Part shown: positions 17,382 to 26,184 of the stretch, one piece after another
Position numbering within the stretch: position 1 is the first letter of the stretch
Layout: each line of letters begins with the position of its first letter
Assembly (NCBI RefSeq): GCF_003610555.1
Contig: NZ_RAPQ01000008.1
Location: forward strand, 984,490-1,048,489
Direction of reading: 5' to 3'
DNA: 64,000 nt
Source of the DNA: Marinifilum flexuosum
Lineage (GTDB): Bacteria > Bacteroidota > Bacteroidia > Bacteroidales > Marinifilaceae
Program-made: the position numbers and the translations under genes
Notes under the pieces: generated by a model
What the model was told of the DNA's origin: nothing
Database searches by the model: none
Seen by the model: the letters and a program-made list of their open reading frames with translations, nothing else

Positions 17382-18750
17382 ATTTTTCTAATCTTCGGTA
17401 TAGAGAGGTTCTTGTTAATCCAAGTTCGCCTGCTGCTTTAGATATGTTTCCTTTGTTTGTTTTTAAAACCTTTTGGATGATATTTTTTTCTACTTCTTCG
17501 AGATTGTAAGAATCAAATTCAACATCATCTTGCTGGCTTCTTTCCATACTGATTTGAAAATCGGATGGCTCAAGGTTTTTGTCGTCAGCCATAATAACCG
17601 CTCTTTCCATTTGGTGTTGCAGTTCACGAACGTTACCTGGCCAGCCATAATCATATAGTTTATTGATACAAGCTTTAGATAATGGACTTATTCTCTTCTT
17701 GTACTTCTTCGAATAAATTTCAAGGAAATGATTTGCCAACAGAGGAATATCCTCATATCGCTCACGTAGTGGAGGAAGATCAATTTCTACAGTATTTATT
17801 CTATATAGTAAATCTTGACGATACTTCTCTTCAGATGCCATTTGTTTTAAAGGCATGTTGGTAGCGCAAATTAAACGAATATCAATTGGAATTGGTTTGT
17901 TCGATCCAACTCTAATCACCTCTCTTCTTTCTAAAACCGTAAGAAGTTTAGCTTGCATAGGCAAACTTAAGTTACCAATCTCATCAAGGAAGAGTGTGCC
18001 TCCCGAAGCAATTTCAAATCTTCCAGGTCTATCAGCTCTGGCATCAGTAAAAGCTCCTTTAACATGACCGAAAAGTTCGCTTTCAAACAAGTTTTCATTA
18101 ATTGACCCTAGATCCACACTAACGAATACTTCATCTTTTCGACTCGAGTTTCTGTGAAGAGCTCTTGCGACCAATTCTTTTCCAGTTCCATTTTCACCCA
18201 AAATCAATACATTGGCATCGGTTTTTGAAACTTTAGTAATGGTTTGGAATACCTGTTGCATTTCAGGAGATGTACCAATGAAATCGTTAAATGGCTGATC
18301 GAGAACAGCATTTAATTCTTTTTGTTTGGTTTTTAGTTCGCTAACCTCCTCTTTTGACTTGCGCAACTTAATGGCTGAAGATATAGTGGCTAGTAATTTT
18401 TCATTTTGCCACGGTTTAAGAATAAAATCAGTAGCTCCGGCCTTTATTGCTTTTACTGATTTTTCAATATCTCCGTATGCAGTAATGAATAAGACTACTG
18501 CTCTTGGATCGATTTCAAGTATTTTGTTTAGCCAATGATAACCTTCCTGACCACTAATAGCATCTTTTGTGAAGTTCATGTCTAATAGAATAACATCGTA
18601 TTCTTCTTGCTTCATAAGTTTAGGGATCATTTCAGGATCGGATTCAGTATGTATAAGTTCTACATGCTGCTTTAAAAGTAGTTTAAGTGAAAACAATATA
18701 TCCTCATTGTCATCAATGGCCAATATTTTTCCGCTTTTTTGCACTGTCAT
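17371..18750 (-). CDS. NtrC-type sigma-54 response regulator with GAFTDA loop
   Basis: 459 residues in three domains. The receiver (1-125) has the acidic pair AIDDNED and phospho-acceptor D57 in VILLDMNF. The AAA+ domain (about 155-385) has Walker A ILGENGTGKELVARAL, Walker B TLFLDEIGNL, and RINTVEIDLPPLRER. The sigma-54 contact loop reads GAFTDA instead of GAFTGA. The C-terminal Fis-type HTH is KGNISKAAGELGLTRTSLYR. It is first in the kinase operon and divergent from an ABC export operon starting at 19000, its likely target. The loop variant is seen in other Bacteroidota regulators as far as I recall. Confidence 0.92.
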   Translation of the reverse strand: MTVQKSGKILAIDDNEDILFSLKLLLKQHVELIHTESDPEMIPKLMKQEEYDVILLDMNFTKDAISGQEGYHWLNKILEIDPRAVVLFITAYGDIEKSVKAIKAGATDFILKPWQNEKLLATISSAIKLRKSKEEVSELKTKQKELNAVLDQPFNDFIGTSPEMQQVFQTITKVSKTDANVLILGENGTGKELVARALHRNSSRKDEVFVSVDLGSINENLFESELFGHVKGAFTDARADRPGRFEIASGGTLFLDEIGNLSLPMQAKLLTVLERREVIRVGSNKPIPIDIRLICATNMPLKQMASEEKYRQDLLYRINTVEIDLPPLRERYEDIPLLANHFLEIYSKKYKKRISPLSKACINKLYDYGWPGNVRELQHQMERAVIMADDKNLEPSDFQISMERSQQDDVEFDSYNLEEVEKNIIQKVLKTNKGNISKAAGELGLTRTSLYRRLEKYGL

Positions 18751-18937
18751 AATATCTATTAATTTGTGGGTTCAATTTATTTTGTTTAAATCTGGACTCA
18801 AGTTATTACTAAAATTTCAGAAATAAAAAAATGATGTACGTAATCGAACAGATCGTGTATTAATTTCGTTCAAACTTTGGACACGTTTTAGGTGGTGATT
18901 TAGTTTAAGTTGTTGTGATTCAGTGTTAAGTTGTGTT

Positions 18938-18953
18938 TGGCATGAAAGTGGTT
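18938..18953 (+). promoter_or_regulatory. Imperfect sigma-54 promoter-like site before the export operon
   Basis: TGGCATGAAAGTGGTT has the -24 TGGCA part and correct 10-base GG to -12 spacing, but the -12 dinucleotide is GT, not GC. Transcription would start near 18963, 37 bases before the ATG at 19000. No Bacteroidota TAnnTTTG box competes. It is suggested mainly by the divergent NtrC-type regulator. Confidence 0.3.
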
Positions 18954-18999
18954 ATTATTAGGGCGTGTTTGAAAAAGGTATATAACAAGTCAAAAAAAT

Positions 19000-20250
19000 A
19001 TGGATAGAATTATTGAGAAGAAGCCATGGTATCTTCGTAAGAAAAATTGGTACCTGGCTGTTGGCGTAATTGCCATAGTTATTCTCTACTCAGCGTTTTT
19101 AGGAACATCAGGATTAAGTTATAGAGTAGATGAAGAAACACTTTCGATTGCGGATGTAAAAAACGATTATTTTCAGGAGTACATTGCCAGAACCGGGACG
19201 GTTAATCCGATAACGACGGTTTACCTGGATGCCATTGAAGGTGGTCGGGTAGAAGAGATTTTGCTGGAAGAAGGTAGCATGGTGCAAAAAGGTGATATTA
19301 TTCTTCGTTTAAGTAATTCGGAATTAAATTTGCAAATTCTGAATTCGGAAGCAGCTTTTACTGAGCAGGTAAATAGGTTAAGAGATACTCGCCTGAGTAT
19401 GGAGCAAGACCGATTAAATATTAAGCGCAATTTGTTGGATATTGATTTGAATTTAGCGAAGAGCAAAAGACAATATACTCGTAACAAAACATTTTTCGAG
19501 AAAGATTTAATTGCACAAGAAGAATTTGAGGCATCAAGAGATGATTTTTTTTATCATAAAAAGGTAAAAGAATTACTGTTGGAGCGTCAAAAAACTGATT
19601 CACTTTCCAGAACAATTCAAATTGAAAGGTTGGAAGCGAATTTGAGAAAGATGGAAGATAACCTGGATTTGGTAAGAGAAAAGTTGCAAAACTTGAATGT
19701 GAAAGCACCTGTTAGTGGTCAGCTGGGAGCATTAAATGCAGAGCTTGGAGAGTCAAAATCAAAAGGTCAGAGGCTTGGTCAGGTAAACGTGCTTGATAAT
19801 TACAAGATCAACGCTATGGTGGATGAGCTTTATATTGCCAGATTAAATAAAGGATTAAATGCTAGTTTTAAATTTAATGGCAAAGAATATCAATTGATCG
19901 TAAAGAAAGTATATCCTGAGGTTAGAAATGGACAATTTGAAATTGATTTAAAATTTGCAAGCGAATTGCCTAATGGAATTAGAACAGGTCAAACTTTCAG
20001 AACGAAAATAGAGTTGGGAGAACCAAGAGAGGCGCTTTTGATTCCTAGAGGAGGATTTTTCCAAAGTACCGGTGGGCAATGGGTATTTGTTGTAGATCCA
20101 TCGGGTGAATTTGCTGTGAGAAGAGAGATTAAGTTAGGAAATCAGAATCCAAAATATTATGAAGTTTTAGAAGGATTGAAACCAGGAGAAAAAGTAATAA
20201 CAAATAGTTATGAACTCTACGGTGAATCAGAGAAATTACTTTTAAAGTAA
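19000..20250 (+). CDS. Periplasmic adaptor (membrane fusion protein, HlyD/MacA type)
   Basis: 416 residues. One N-terminal membrane helix (about 16-35) is followed by a barrel-sandwich half-motif, GRVEEILLEEGSMVQKGDII, then a long coiled-coil hairpin rich in leucine, arginine and glutamate (about 115-225), the second half-motif LNVKAPVSGQLGALNAELGE, a beta-barrel and a C-terminal RGGFFQSTGGQWVFVV membrane-proximal segment. Such adaptors link an inner-membrane ABC or RND pump to an outer-membrane channel. Four bases separate it from the first permease. No outer-membrane channel gene is present nearby. Confidence 0.9.
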   Translation: MDRIIEKKPWYLRKKNWYLAVGVIAIVILYSAFLGTSGLSYRVDEETLSIADVKNDYFQEYIARTGTVNPITTVYLDAIEGGRVEEILLEEGSMVQKGDIILRLSNSELNLQILNSEAAFTEQVNRLRDTRLSMEQDRLNIKRNLLDIDLNLAKSKRQYTRNKTFFEKDLIAQEEFEASRDDFFYHKKVKELLLERQKTDSLSRTIQIERLEANLRKMEDNLDLVREKLQNLNVKAPVSGQLGALNAELGESKSKGQRLGQVNVLDNYKINAMVDELYIARLNKGLNASFKFNGKEYQLIVKKVYPEVRNGQFEIDLKFASELPNGIRTGQTFRTKIELGEPREALLIPRGGFFQSTGGQWVFVVDPSGEFAVRREIKLGNQNPKYYEVLEGLKPGEKVITNSYELYGESEKLLLK

Positions 20251-20254
20251 GCTA

Positions 20255-22603
20255 ATGATTAAAATTTTACTCAATACTGTTATTCGCAATTTGTACAAGC
20301 AAAAAGTATATTCTATAGTTAATATTTTAGGATTAGCTACCGGAGTTACTTGTACGCTTTTGATATTGATTTGGGTAAATTACGAGCTTAGTTTTGACAC
20401 CTATCATAAGGATATTGAAAGGGTATATACGGTTTTTGAAAATCAGAAATATGCCGATGGTGATGTTTTTTCAGTGTATTCAACTCCAGGTCCTCTTGCA
20501 GCATCATTAAAGAAAGAATATTCTGAGGTTGAATATGCTTCGAGATTGGTAAGTACATGGGGACAGCTGGTTTTATCTACCAATGGGAAAACATTTGTCG
20601 AAAAAGGAGGGAAAATAGTTGATCCTGACTTCTTTAAAATATTTTCCATACCTGTTTTGTATGGTGATTACATTAGTCCTTTGTCGAATGAAAATACCAT
20701 TGTTTTAAGTCGAAGATTATCTGAAAAGCTTTTTGGGGATATTGATCCCATAGGATTAAGTGTTGAGATTAATTCAAACTATCAGTTTGTCGTAGGTGCA
20801 GTGGTTGAAAATGCACCTGAAAATTCTTCGATACATTACGATTTCTTTCTTCCATTCAAATTTTTTAAAGAATACTGGGAGTATGATTTAAGTGATTGGG
20901 AAGCAAACTCATTTCATACATTCGTAAAGTTAAAGGATGGAGTCAATGGTAAAAATTTGACCGATAATATAAGATATCATGTTCGTCAGAGAGTTCCATA
21001 TTCAAATGTAGAACTGGATTTGCAATCATTTGAAAAATATCATTTGTATTCAATTAGTGAAAACAAATCAGGGCCAATTTGGTATGTTCAGGTATTCTTG
21101 TTGGTTGCAGTATTGATACTGTTGATTGCTTGCTTTAATTATATGAATTTGGCTACAGCTCGATCCGAACGAAGAGCCAGGGAAGTTGCAATACGAAAAG
21201 TTGTTGGTGCCCAAAGACGTGGATTGGTCGGACTATTTTTAACTGAGTCGATAGTTTTCACAACCATTGCCCTGGGGTTGGGTATTGTATTTGTAGAGTT
21301 ATTATTGCCTGTTTTTAGTGATCTTACCAATAGAACATTAACATTAAACCCTGGCAACCTGAAGTTTTTAATCGCAGTAGTTTTAATTGTTCTTAGTACA
21401 GGAGTTTTATCGGGTAGTTATCCGGCGCTTTTTCTTTCATCTTTTTTACCAATTCAGGTAATAAGAGGTGTGTTTAGGCAAGATTCGGCCATGCTGAGAA
21501 AAGTGTTGGTAATTATTCAATTTACCATGTCAATTGCACTGTTTATTTGCACATGCGTAATATATAAACAACTGAACTTTTTAAAGGATTCAGATGTTGG
21601 TTACAACAAGGACAATATAGTGTATGTTGAAATGCTCGATGACTTTTATGAAGAATATTCGGAGCTGAAAGGTGAATTATTAAAAATTCCCGGAGTTCAT
21701 TGGGTAACAGCTGCCAACCAAATGCCAGTTAATTTTTTAAACTCAACATGGGATGTAAATTGGCCTAATAAATTAGAAGATTCAGAGGATGTGCTATTTC
21801 AGTTATCCTTTGTGGATTTTGATTTTATAGAAACCTTTGAGATGGATGTAATACATGGGCGAGGCTTTTCCAAACAGTTTGGAGAAGATACTTTAAAATT
21901 CATCATAAACGAGTCTGCTGCCGAAAAGATGGGAATGGTTTATACCATAGGCGAAAAAATAAGTCTTTGGAATTATACTGGAGAGGTGATTGGGATAGTA
22001 AAGGATTTTAACTTTAATAGTTTACAGGTTGGAGTTGATCCTTTGATAATGATGAGGAACCCAAGCTCCTTTAAATATATAGGAATTAGAGTTGGTGAAG
22101 ATAAGGAGCCAATTATCAATAAAATAAGAAAAGTTTGGAATAAGAAGTTTTCGCATATTCCATTTAATTATAGATTGTTAGAAGAAGATTTTGCTTATTT
22201 CTACCAGGCAGAATCAAGAATGGGAAAATTGTTTGCTTCATTCACGGCAATTGCATTTATCATTTCCTCTCTTGGATTATTTGGTTTAGTTTCGTTTATA
22301 ACTGAAAATAAAGCCAGAGAAGTAGCGTTACGAAAAGTATTTGGAGCTAATGTTGATAATGTATTCCAATTGTTATTTAAAGAAATTTTGAAATGGATTG
22401 TCTTATCAATTGCCATTGCATGGGGCATATCATTTTTTGCAATGGAATGGTGGCTGAATGGTTTTGCCTATAGAATTGAAATGGGTGTTGGAATATTTAT
22501 TCTTGCAGCAGGTTTATCTCTTCTTATTACACTTATAACCATTTATAGACAGATAGCACGTTTGGTTACAATTGCTCCTGCAAATGTTTTGAAATACGAA
22601 TAA
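20255..22603 (+). CDS. MacB/FtsX-type ABC transporter permease (first copy)
   Basis: 782 residues. An N-terminal helix (about 19-42) precedes a large periplasmic MacB core domain. Two membrane groups each carry the FtsX signature: NYMNLATARSERRAREVAIR with RKVVGAQRRGLV near 295-320, and SFITENKARE with ALRKVFGANVDNVF near 690-715. The duplicated FtsX unit, about twice the length of a simple MacB membrane part, is the usual Bacteroidota form with no fused ATPase. It most likely pairs with the ATPase encoded directly downstream and forms a mechanotransmission pump or lipoprotein/antimicrobial exporter with the adaptor. Substrate is unknown. Confidence 0.9.
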   Translation: MIKILLNTVIRNLYKQKVYSIVNILGLATGVTCTLLILIWVNYELSFDTYHKDIERVYTVFENQKYADGDVFSVYSTPGPLAASLKKEYSEVEYASRLVSTWGQLVLSTNGKTFVEKGGKIVDPDFFKIFSIPVLYGDYISPLSNENTIVLSRRLSEKLFGDIDPIGLSVEINSNYQFVVGAVVENAPENSSIHYDFFLPFKFFKEYWEYDLSDWEANSFHTFVKLKDGVNGKNLTDNIRYHVRQRVPYSNVELDLQSFEKYHLYSISENKSGPIWYVQVFLLVAVLILLIACFNYMNLATARSERRAREVAIRKVVGAQRRGLVGLFLTESIVFTTIALGLGIVFVELLLPVFSDLTNRTLTLNPGNLKFLIAVVLIVLSTGVLSGSYPALFLSSFLPIQVIRGVFRQDSAMLRKVLVIIQFTMSIALFICTCVIYKQLNFLKDSDVGYNKDNIVYVEMLDDFYEEYSELKGELLKIPGVHWVTAANQMPVNFLNSTWDVNWPNKLEDSEDVLFQLSFVDFDFIETFEMDVIHGRGFSKQFGEDTLKFIINESAAEKMGMVYTIGEKISLWNYTGEVIGIVKDFNFNSLQVGVDPLIMMRNPSSFKYIGIRVGEDKEPIINKIRKVWNKKFSHIPFNYRLLEEDFAYFYQAESRMGKLFASFTAIAFIISSLGLFGLVSFITENKAREVALRKVFGANVDNVFQLLFKEILKWIVLSIAIAWGISFFAMEWWLNGFAYRIEMGVGIFILAAGLSLLITLITIYRQIARLVTIAPANVLKYE

Positions 22604-22621
22604 ATTATAAATAAAAAGGCT

Positions 22622-23305
22622 ATGATTAAAACTAAAAATTTAATAAAAATTTTCCGAACAGATGAGGTGGAAACCACAGCTCTTAATAATGTGAATTTAG
22701 AGATTAACGAAGGTGAATTTGTTGCCATTATGGGACCTTCGGGATGTGGAAAATCTACATTGTTAAATATTATTGGCTTGCTGGATAATCCAAGCGAAGG
22801 AGAAATGCATTTTAATGGATATCAGGTAGAAAACTACACCGAACGTCAAAGAACTAACCTAAGAAAGGAAAATATTGGTTTTGTATTTCAAAGCTTTAAC
22901 CTAATTGATGAGTTAACTGTATTTGAAAATGTTGAATTGCCATTGCTTTATATGAAAGTGTCAGGTTCCGAAAGAAAAAGGCGTGTGAATGAAGCTTTGG
23001 AAAGAATGAATATCGCACACAGAGCAAAACATTTTCCTCAGCAGTTATCTGGAGGCCAGCAACAAAGAGTAGCAATTGCAAGAGCCGTAATATCGAATCC
23101 TAAACTAATACTTGCCGATGAGCCTACTGGTAATTTGGATTCAGCTAATGGGGAAGAGGTTATGAATCTGCTAACTCAACTAAATGAAGAAGGAACGACC
23201 ATTATCATGGTTACTCACTCACCATCAGATGCAGATCGAAGTCATAGAATTATTCAATTGTTCGATGGTCATGTAGTGACAGAAAATATGAGACAAAAGT
23301 TATAA
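22622..23305 (+). CDS. ABC transporter ATPase (MacB/LolD type)
   Basis: 227 residues, standard length. Walker A is MGPSGCGKSTLLNIIG, the Q-loop is FVFQSFNLIDELTVFENVEL, the signature LSGGQQQRVAIARA, Walker B LILADEPTGNLDS and the switch histidine lies in MVTHSPSDADRSHR. The DEPTGNLDS sequence is diagnostic of the MacB/LolD/FtsE branch. It lies between two different permease genes and probably energises one or both. Confidence 0.94.
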   Translation: MIKTKNLIKIFRTDEVETTALNNVNLEINEGEFVAIMGPSGCGKSTLLNIIGLLDNPSEGEMHFNGYQVENYTERQRTNLRKENIGFVFQSFNLIDELTVFENVELPLLYMKVSGSERKRRVNEALERMNIAHRAKHFPQQLSGGQQQRVAIARAVISNPKLILADEPTGNLDSANGEEVMNLLTQLNEEGTTIIMVTHSPSDADRSHRIIQLFDGHVVTENMRQKL

Positions 23306-23354
23306 AACAAAAAACATAAACCCCACATCTACTTGTTTCAGTAATAGAATTGCT

Positions 23355-25793
23355 ATGCTTAAAAATTTCTTAATTACCATTATTCGAAATTTTAATCGAA
23401 ATAAGTTTTATACAATCCTAAATGTAGTTGGATTGTCAGTGGGATTGATATGTGCAATTCTCATTGTACTATTTATACAAGAGGAATTATCCTACGATAA
23501 GTATAATGTGAATCATAAGAGAATTGTAAGGTTGGCTTCTGACTTTACCCTTAATGGCAAGCGTGATAAAGTTGCTACATCTCCTATGCCATTTGGACCA
23601 ACTTTCAAAGAAGAATTTCCTGAAGTAGAAGAGTATGTTAGGATTCAAGGATCTGGTAGGCAGCAATTCAGATACAAGGACAAGGAATTTTATGAAGAAA
23701 GGATTTCATATGTTGATTCAAGTATTTTTAAGGTTTTTAGCTATAATTTAATTCAGGGTGATCCTGACAAGGCCCTTACTGATCCATATACTATAGTTTT
23801 AAATGAAACTTTGGCAAAAAAGTATTTTGGCGATGAAGATCCGATAGGAAAAGTTTTAATTGTTGGGGAAAATAGGTCATTTACTGTTACGGGTGTGATG
23901 AAAGATATTCCTCGAAATAGTCATTTCAATTTTCGTGGATTTTATTCCATGAAAACTATTGAATCTATACGTGGAGCAGAGGAATTCAATAGTACCGAAC
24001 CTATAACATTTTGGAGTTTTAGCAACTACACTTTCTTATTGTTGAAAGAGAACACAAATATAGATGCACTGCAATCTAAGTTTCCTTTGTATTACAATAA
24101 GTATATGAAACCTCTAGGAGATCAGTTGGGTGTAGAATATCATCTAATTGTTCAAAAACTTGCCGATATTCACTTAAAGTCAGATCTTCAATGGGATGCA
24201 CCTACAGGAAATATTAAGTACATTTTTATATTATCAGCCATAGCCTTTTTTATTTTGTCGATTGCCGGAATTAATTATATGAATATGGCAACAGCTCGTT
24301 CATCAAAACGAGCAAGAGAAGTTGGTGTCAGAAAAGTTGTGGGTGCTCATCGTGATACTTTAATTCGACAGTTTTTAATGGAGAGTTTATCGCTAACAAT
24401 TCTGGCATTGATGATTGCGTTAATTGTTGTCGAGTTAATATTGCCGCTTTTTAATTCCTTGGTGGATAAAGATTTATCGCTTTCGGTTAGTGAAACTCCT
24501 GAAATATTGGTGTTTAGTATTGTGTTGGCCTTAGTATTGGGAATTGTTTCCGGTAGTTACCCTGCTTTTTACCTTTCATCTTTTCGTCCGGCTACTATAT
24601 TAAAAGGTTCTACCATAAAGGGAAAAGCTGGAGGATTACTTCGAAAGCTTTTGGTTATTTCACAGTTTACAGTTTCAGCCATAATGATAAGTGGAACTAT
24701 AGTTGTTGGAGTGCAGCTAAACTATATGAATAATAAAGATATGGGGTTTAGTAAAGAGGATGTATTGGTTAGTATTGTTAGAGATTCACTAATGCGAACC
24801 AAGATTGAACCTTTAAAGGATGAATTGCGGAAAAATCCAAATATAAATTCGGTAGCAACTTCAAATACTCTTATAGGGTTTGATGGATCAAAAACTGTGC
24901 ATTTATATGAGGGAGAAGAAGGAATGGAGCAATATGCACTTAATTTTAGTGTGATTGATTTTGATTATCTGGATATGATGCAAATGAAGGTAATGCAAGG
25001 TAGAAAATTTAATAGGAAAATTGCTTCAGATACCAGTAGTGCATTTATTATAAATCAATCTGCTGCAAGAAAGTTTGATTGGAATGAAAAAGCAGTAGGT
25101 AAAAAATTACAATTGGGTGTTGAATTGGAAGGAGAAGAAGATGATGATGGTATAATGAAAGGTGAGGTGGTTGGTGTAGTTGCAGACTTTCACTATCGAC
25201 CTTTGCGTGAAAATATAGAGCCAATCAATTTTTTGGTAAGCGAAAATCCTCGTCATCGCAGAGTTTTGTACGTAAAACTAAATCAGGAAAATAGAGAGGA
25301 GAGCATAAAATATATTGAAAGTGTTTGGAATAAATTTAGTTCAAACATGGCCTTTAATTATTTCTTTTTGGATGATAGGTTAAGAGAAAATTATGATTCT
25401 GAAGTAAGATTAACCTGGATATTTTCCATCTTTTCGCTGCTGAGCATTTTAATTGCATCGCTTGGATTGTTTGGCCTGTCTTCGTTTATGGCAGAGCAAA
25501 GAACCAAAGAACTAGGTATTCGAAAAGTGCTTGGAGCCTCCGTAAAACAATTGGTCAATCTTTTAACTAAGGAGTTTGTGCGCTTAATCCTTATCGCAAA
25601 TGTTCTTGCCATTCCGATTACATATTGGGCCATGAATTCTTGGCTAAACGATTTTTCATATCGCATACAAATTAGTTGGTGGATATTTCTTCTTACACTA
25701 ATTGTATCCTTGGTGATCGGTGTATTTACTGTTTCGTGGCAATCGTACAGAGCTGCTTCTGCCGATCCGGTAAATGCAATTAAATATGAATAA
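23355..25793 (+). CDS. MacB/FtsX-type ABC transporter permease (second copy)
   Basis: 812 residues, similar in layout to the 782-residue permease: N-terminal helix, MacB core, then two FtsX membrane groups. NYMNMATARSSKRAREVGVR with RKVVGAHRDTLI near residue 310 and SSFMAEQRTKELGIRKVLGA near residue 712 are the twin signatures. Sequence between the two copies is divergent outside these motifs, so they are old paralogues and not a recent duplication. The two could form a heterodimer around one ATPase dimer, or act as two separate pumps. It is followed 26 bases later by a small unassigned gene. Confidence 0.9.
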   Translation: MLKNFLITIIRNFNRNKFYTILNVVGLSVGLICAILIVLFIQEELSYDKYNVNHKRIVRLASDFTLNGKRDKVATSPMPFGPTFKEEFPEVEEYVRIQGSGRQQFRYKDKEFYEERISYVDSSIFKVFSYNLIQGDPDKALTDPYTIVLNETLAKKYFGDEDPIGKVLIVGENRSFTVTGVMKDIPRNSHFNFRGFYSMKTIESIRGAEEFNSTEPITFWSFSNYTFLLLKENTNIDALQSKFPLYYNKYMKPLGDQLGVEYHLIVQKLADIHLKSDLQWDAPTGNIKYIFILSAIAFFILSIAGINYMNMATARSSKRAREVGVRKVVGAHRDTLIRQFLMESLSLTILALMIALIVVELILPLFNSLVDKDLSLSVSETPEILVFSIVLALVLGIVSGSYPAFYLSSFRPATILKGSTIKGKAGGLLRKLLVISQFTVSAIMISGTIVVGVQLNYMNNKDMGFSKEDVLVSIVRDSLMRTKIEPLKDELRKNPNINSVATSNTLIGFDGSKTVHLYEGEEGMEQYALNFSVIDFDYLDMMQMKVMQGRKFNRKIASDTSSAFIINQSAARKFDWNEKAVGKKLQLGVELEGEEDDDGIMKGEVVGVVADFHYRPLRENIEPINFLVSENPRHRRVLYVKLNQENREESIKYIESVWNKFSSNMAFNYFFLDDRLRENYDSEVRLTWIFSIFSLLSILIASLGLFGLSSFMAEQRTKELGIRKVLGASVKQLVNLLTKEFVRLILIANVLAIPITYWAMNSWLNDFSYRIQISWWIFLLTLIVSLVIGVFTVSWQSYRAASADPVNAIKYE

Positions 25794-25819
25794 CTATAAT
25801 TAACCTAAAACCTAATAAG

Positions 25820-26110
25820 ATGAGAGAAATATGTGTACCAATTCCATTTACCGATGATGAACAGGTAGCCGAAGTTGAAGTAAAATTCGCTAATCGAAAA
25901 ATAAGTGTTCAGTACCGACTAGAGTCTTTTGTTTGGGATGTAAGTGAAGACCCGGATTTTAATCCCGAAGATGGTATAACAGAGGATTTGATGAAAATCT
26001 ATAAGCTTAAAAAATTAATAGCCGAATATGATTCTTCATGGGAGTTGATACAGATATTTACACCTGCCGAAAATTCGAAATACATTCAGGTTTTGTTCCG
26101 AAAAAAATAA
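25820..26110 (+). CDS. Unassigned 96-residue protein
   Basis: 96 residues with no family I recognise. It is soluble, with acidic stretches (SEDPDFNPEDGI) and alternating beta-like segments, and no signal peptide or membrane helix. It lies 26 bases after the second permease and so may be the last gene of the export operon. Codon use looks like that of its neighbours, and the frame is intact and preceded by an A-rich spacer, which supports a real gene. No function is proposed. Confidence 0.65.
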   Translation: MREICVPIPFTDDEQVAEVEVKFANRKISVQYRLESFVWDVSEDPDFNPEDGITEDLMKIYKLKKLIAEYDSSWELIQIFTPAENSKYIQVLFRKK

Positions 26111-26184
26111 ATTTACTTTGCAGCTGTAACTAATGTATAGGTTGTGCGTCTTACAATCGATTCAGAACAATAAAAGCTGCGAAT

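Noticed and set aside
18878-18892. Second sigma-54-like site before the export operon
   Set aside because: GG-N10-GG lacks the -12 GC and the -24 context is weaker than at 18938; the distance to the ATG is also larger.
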